A program made the translations under genes and the position numbers. Under the pieces are notes generated by a model that did no database searches, was not told where the DNA came from, and saw only the letters and a program-made list of their open reading frames with translations. Below, one piece after another: positions 63,775-64,000 of a stretch of DNA of 64,000 nucleotides. Within the stretch, counting starts at the first letter, position 1. Every line of letters starts with the position of its first letter. The stretch is from contig NZ_CP035280.1 in the NCBI RefSeq assembly GCF_004103695.1, forward strand, positions 992,001 through 1,056,000, in the 5' to 3' direction. The stretch is from Clostridium sp. JN-9 (GTDB taxonomy: Bacteria; Bacillota; Clostridia; Clostridiales; Clostridiaceae).

Positions 63775-64000
63775 ATGGGAAAACAGAAAAAATTTGTGGA
63801 AGAAATAACAGCAATGGATGAAGATTTTGCTAAGTGGTATACTGATATCGTAAAAAAGGCTGAACTTGTTGATTATTCATGTGTCAAAGGGTGTATGATT
63901 ATACGACCTTATGGATATGCAATTTGGGAAAATGCTCAAAAGTACTTGGATGGAAAGTTTAAGGAAATGGGCCATGAAAATGTATATATGCCTATGTTCA
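63775..64000 (+). CDS. proS: Prolyl-tRNA synthetase, N-terminal part (runs off the right edge)
   Basis: ATG 63775 follows TTGGAGGAG. The visible 75 residues ([18 protein letters not shown] ... [17 protein letters not shown]) match the short archaeal/eukaryote-like ProS type, class II motif 1 region. Control by the T-box immediately upstream supports the assignment. Confidence 0.92.
   Translation, partial: MGKQKKFVEEITAMDEDFAKWYTDIVKKAELVDYSCVKGCMIIRPYGYAIWENAQKYLDGKFKEMGHENVYMPMF

Overview
The window is about 30% GC, with strong GGAGG-type ribosome sites, frequent TTG/GTG starts and short intergenic terminators. Gene content points to an anaerobic, spore-forming Clostridium (sensu stricto) or close relative: HydF ([FeFe]-hydrogenase maturation), rubrerythrin, a SigI/RsgI pair, a spore-surface type collagen-like protein, a T-box leader before proS, and AgrA/AgrC-type signalling. 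This is inferred from gene families only; there is no rRNA or tRNA in the window.

Layout. 0-6.5 kb: a partial hypothetical gene, glgB, then a graveyard of small and broken genes. It holds a coiled-coil gene with an internal stop, a CPBP protease tail, and an IS607-type element whose tnpA has two deletions while tnpB is intact. That element abuts the 3' half of an M20 amidohydrolase. 6.5-9.1 kb: an alpha/beta hydrolase with an exact 99-bp in-frame tandem duplication, and a YfcC-type carrier whose frame runs through its own terminator. 9.5-13.4 kb: response regulator, sensor kinase, ABC ATPase and permease. 14-24 kb: collagen-like protein, KimA-like K+ importer, msrA, rsgI-sigI, an aspA remnant beside hydF, a CPBP protease and rubrerythrin.

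24-30.5 kb: L,D-transpeptidase, then a probable membrane-lipid region (tetR, DMT-type membrane protein, CrtO-like acyltransferase, diacylglycerol glycosyltransferase, cardiolipin synthase). The tetR gene and the glycosyltransferase gene each have a near-identical leftward promoter followed by the same palindromic operator, which suggests one regulon. 30.8-42 kb: a double-kinase hybrid sensor and a BTAD-type response regulator precede a 1400-residue-class LPXTG adhesin, a secreted protein and an ABC transporter. 42-54.9 kb: gpmA, amidase, MBL hydrolase, TPR protein, pepF, an IS1182-type insertion, phosphodiester glycosidase, beta-propeller-like protein, nitroreductase, and a DUF2089/SHOCT-like/MFS operon. 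55-64 kb: a Y1 (RAYT-like) transposase, a ferritin-VIT1 fusion, a heterodimeric ABC exporter, a lipoprotein peptidase, small proteins and T-box-proS.

The most striking genome-scale signal is a dispersed repeat with core GGGGACGGTTAAC. It occurs about 18 times between 24.2 and 62.2 kb, mostly in intergenic DNA, as singles, as tandem sets and as inverted pairs. Inward-facing copies flank the single-copy Y1 transposase gene. This is the layout of REP/REPIN-RAYT systems described in Gram-negative bacteria. Two host genes (gpmA and the MFS transporter) take their last codons from the repeat. A second family of 7/14-bp AT-rich units (AGTTAAA type) also occurs at gene ends.
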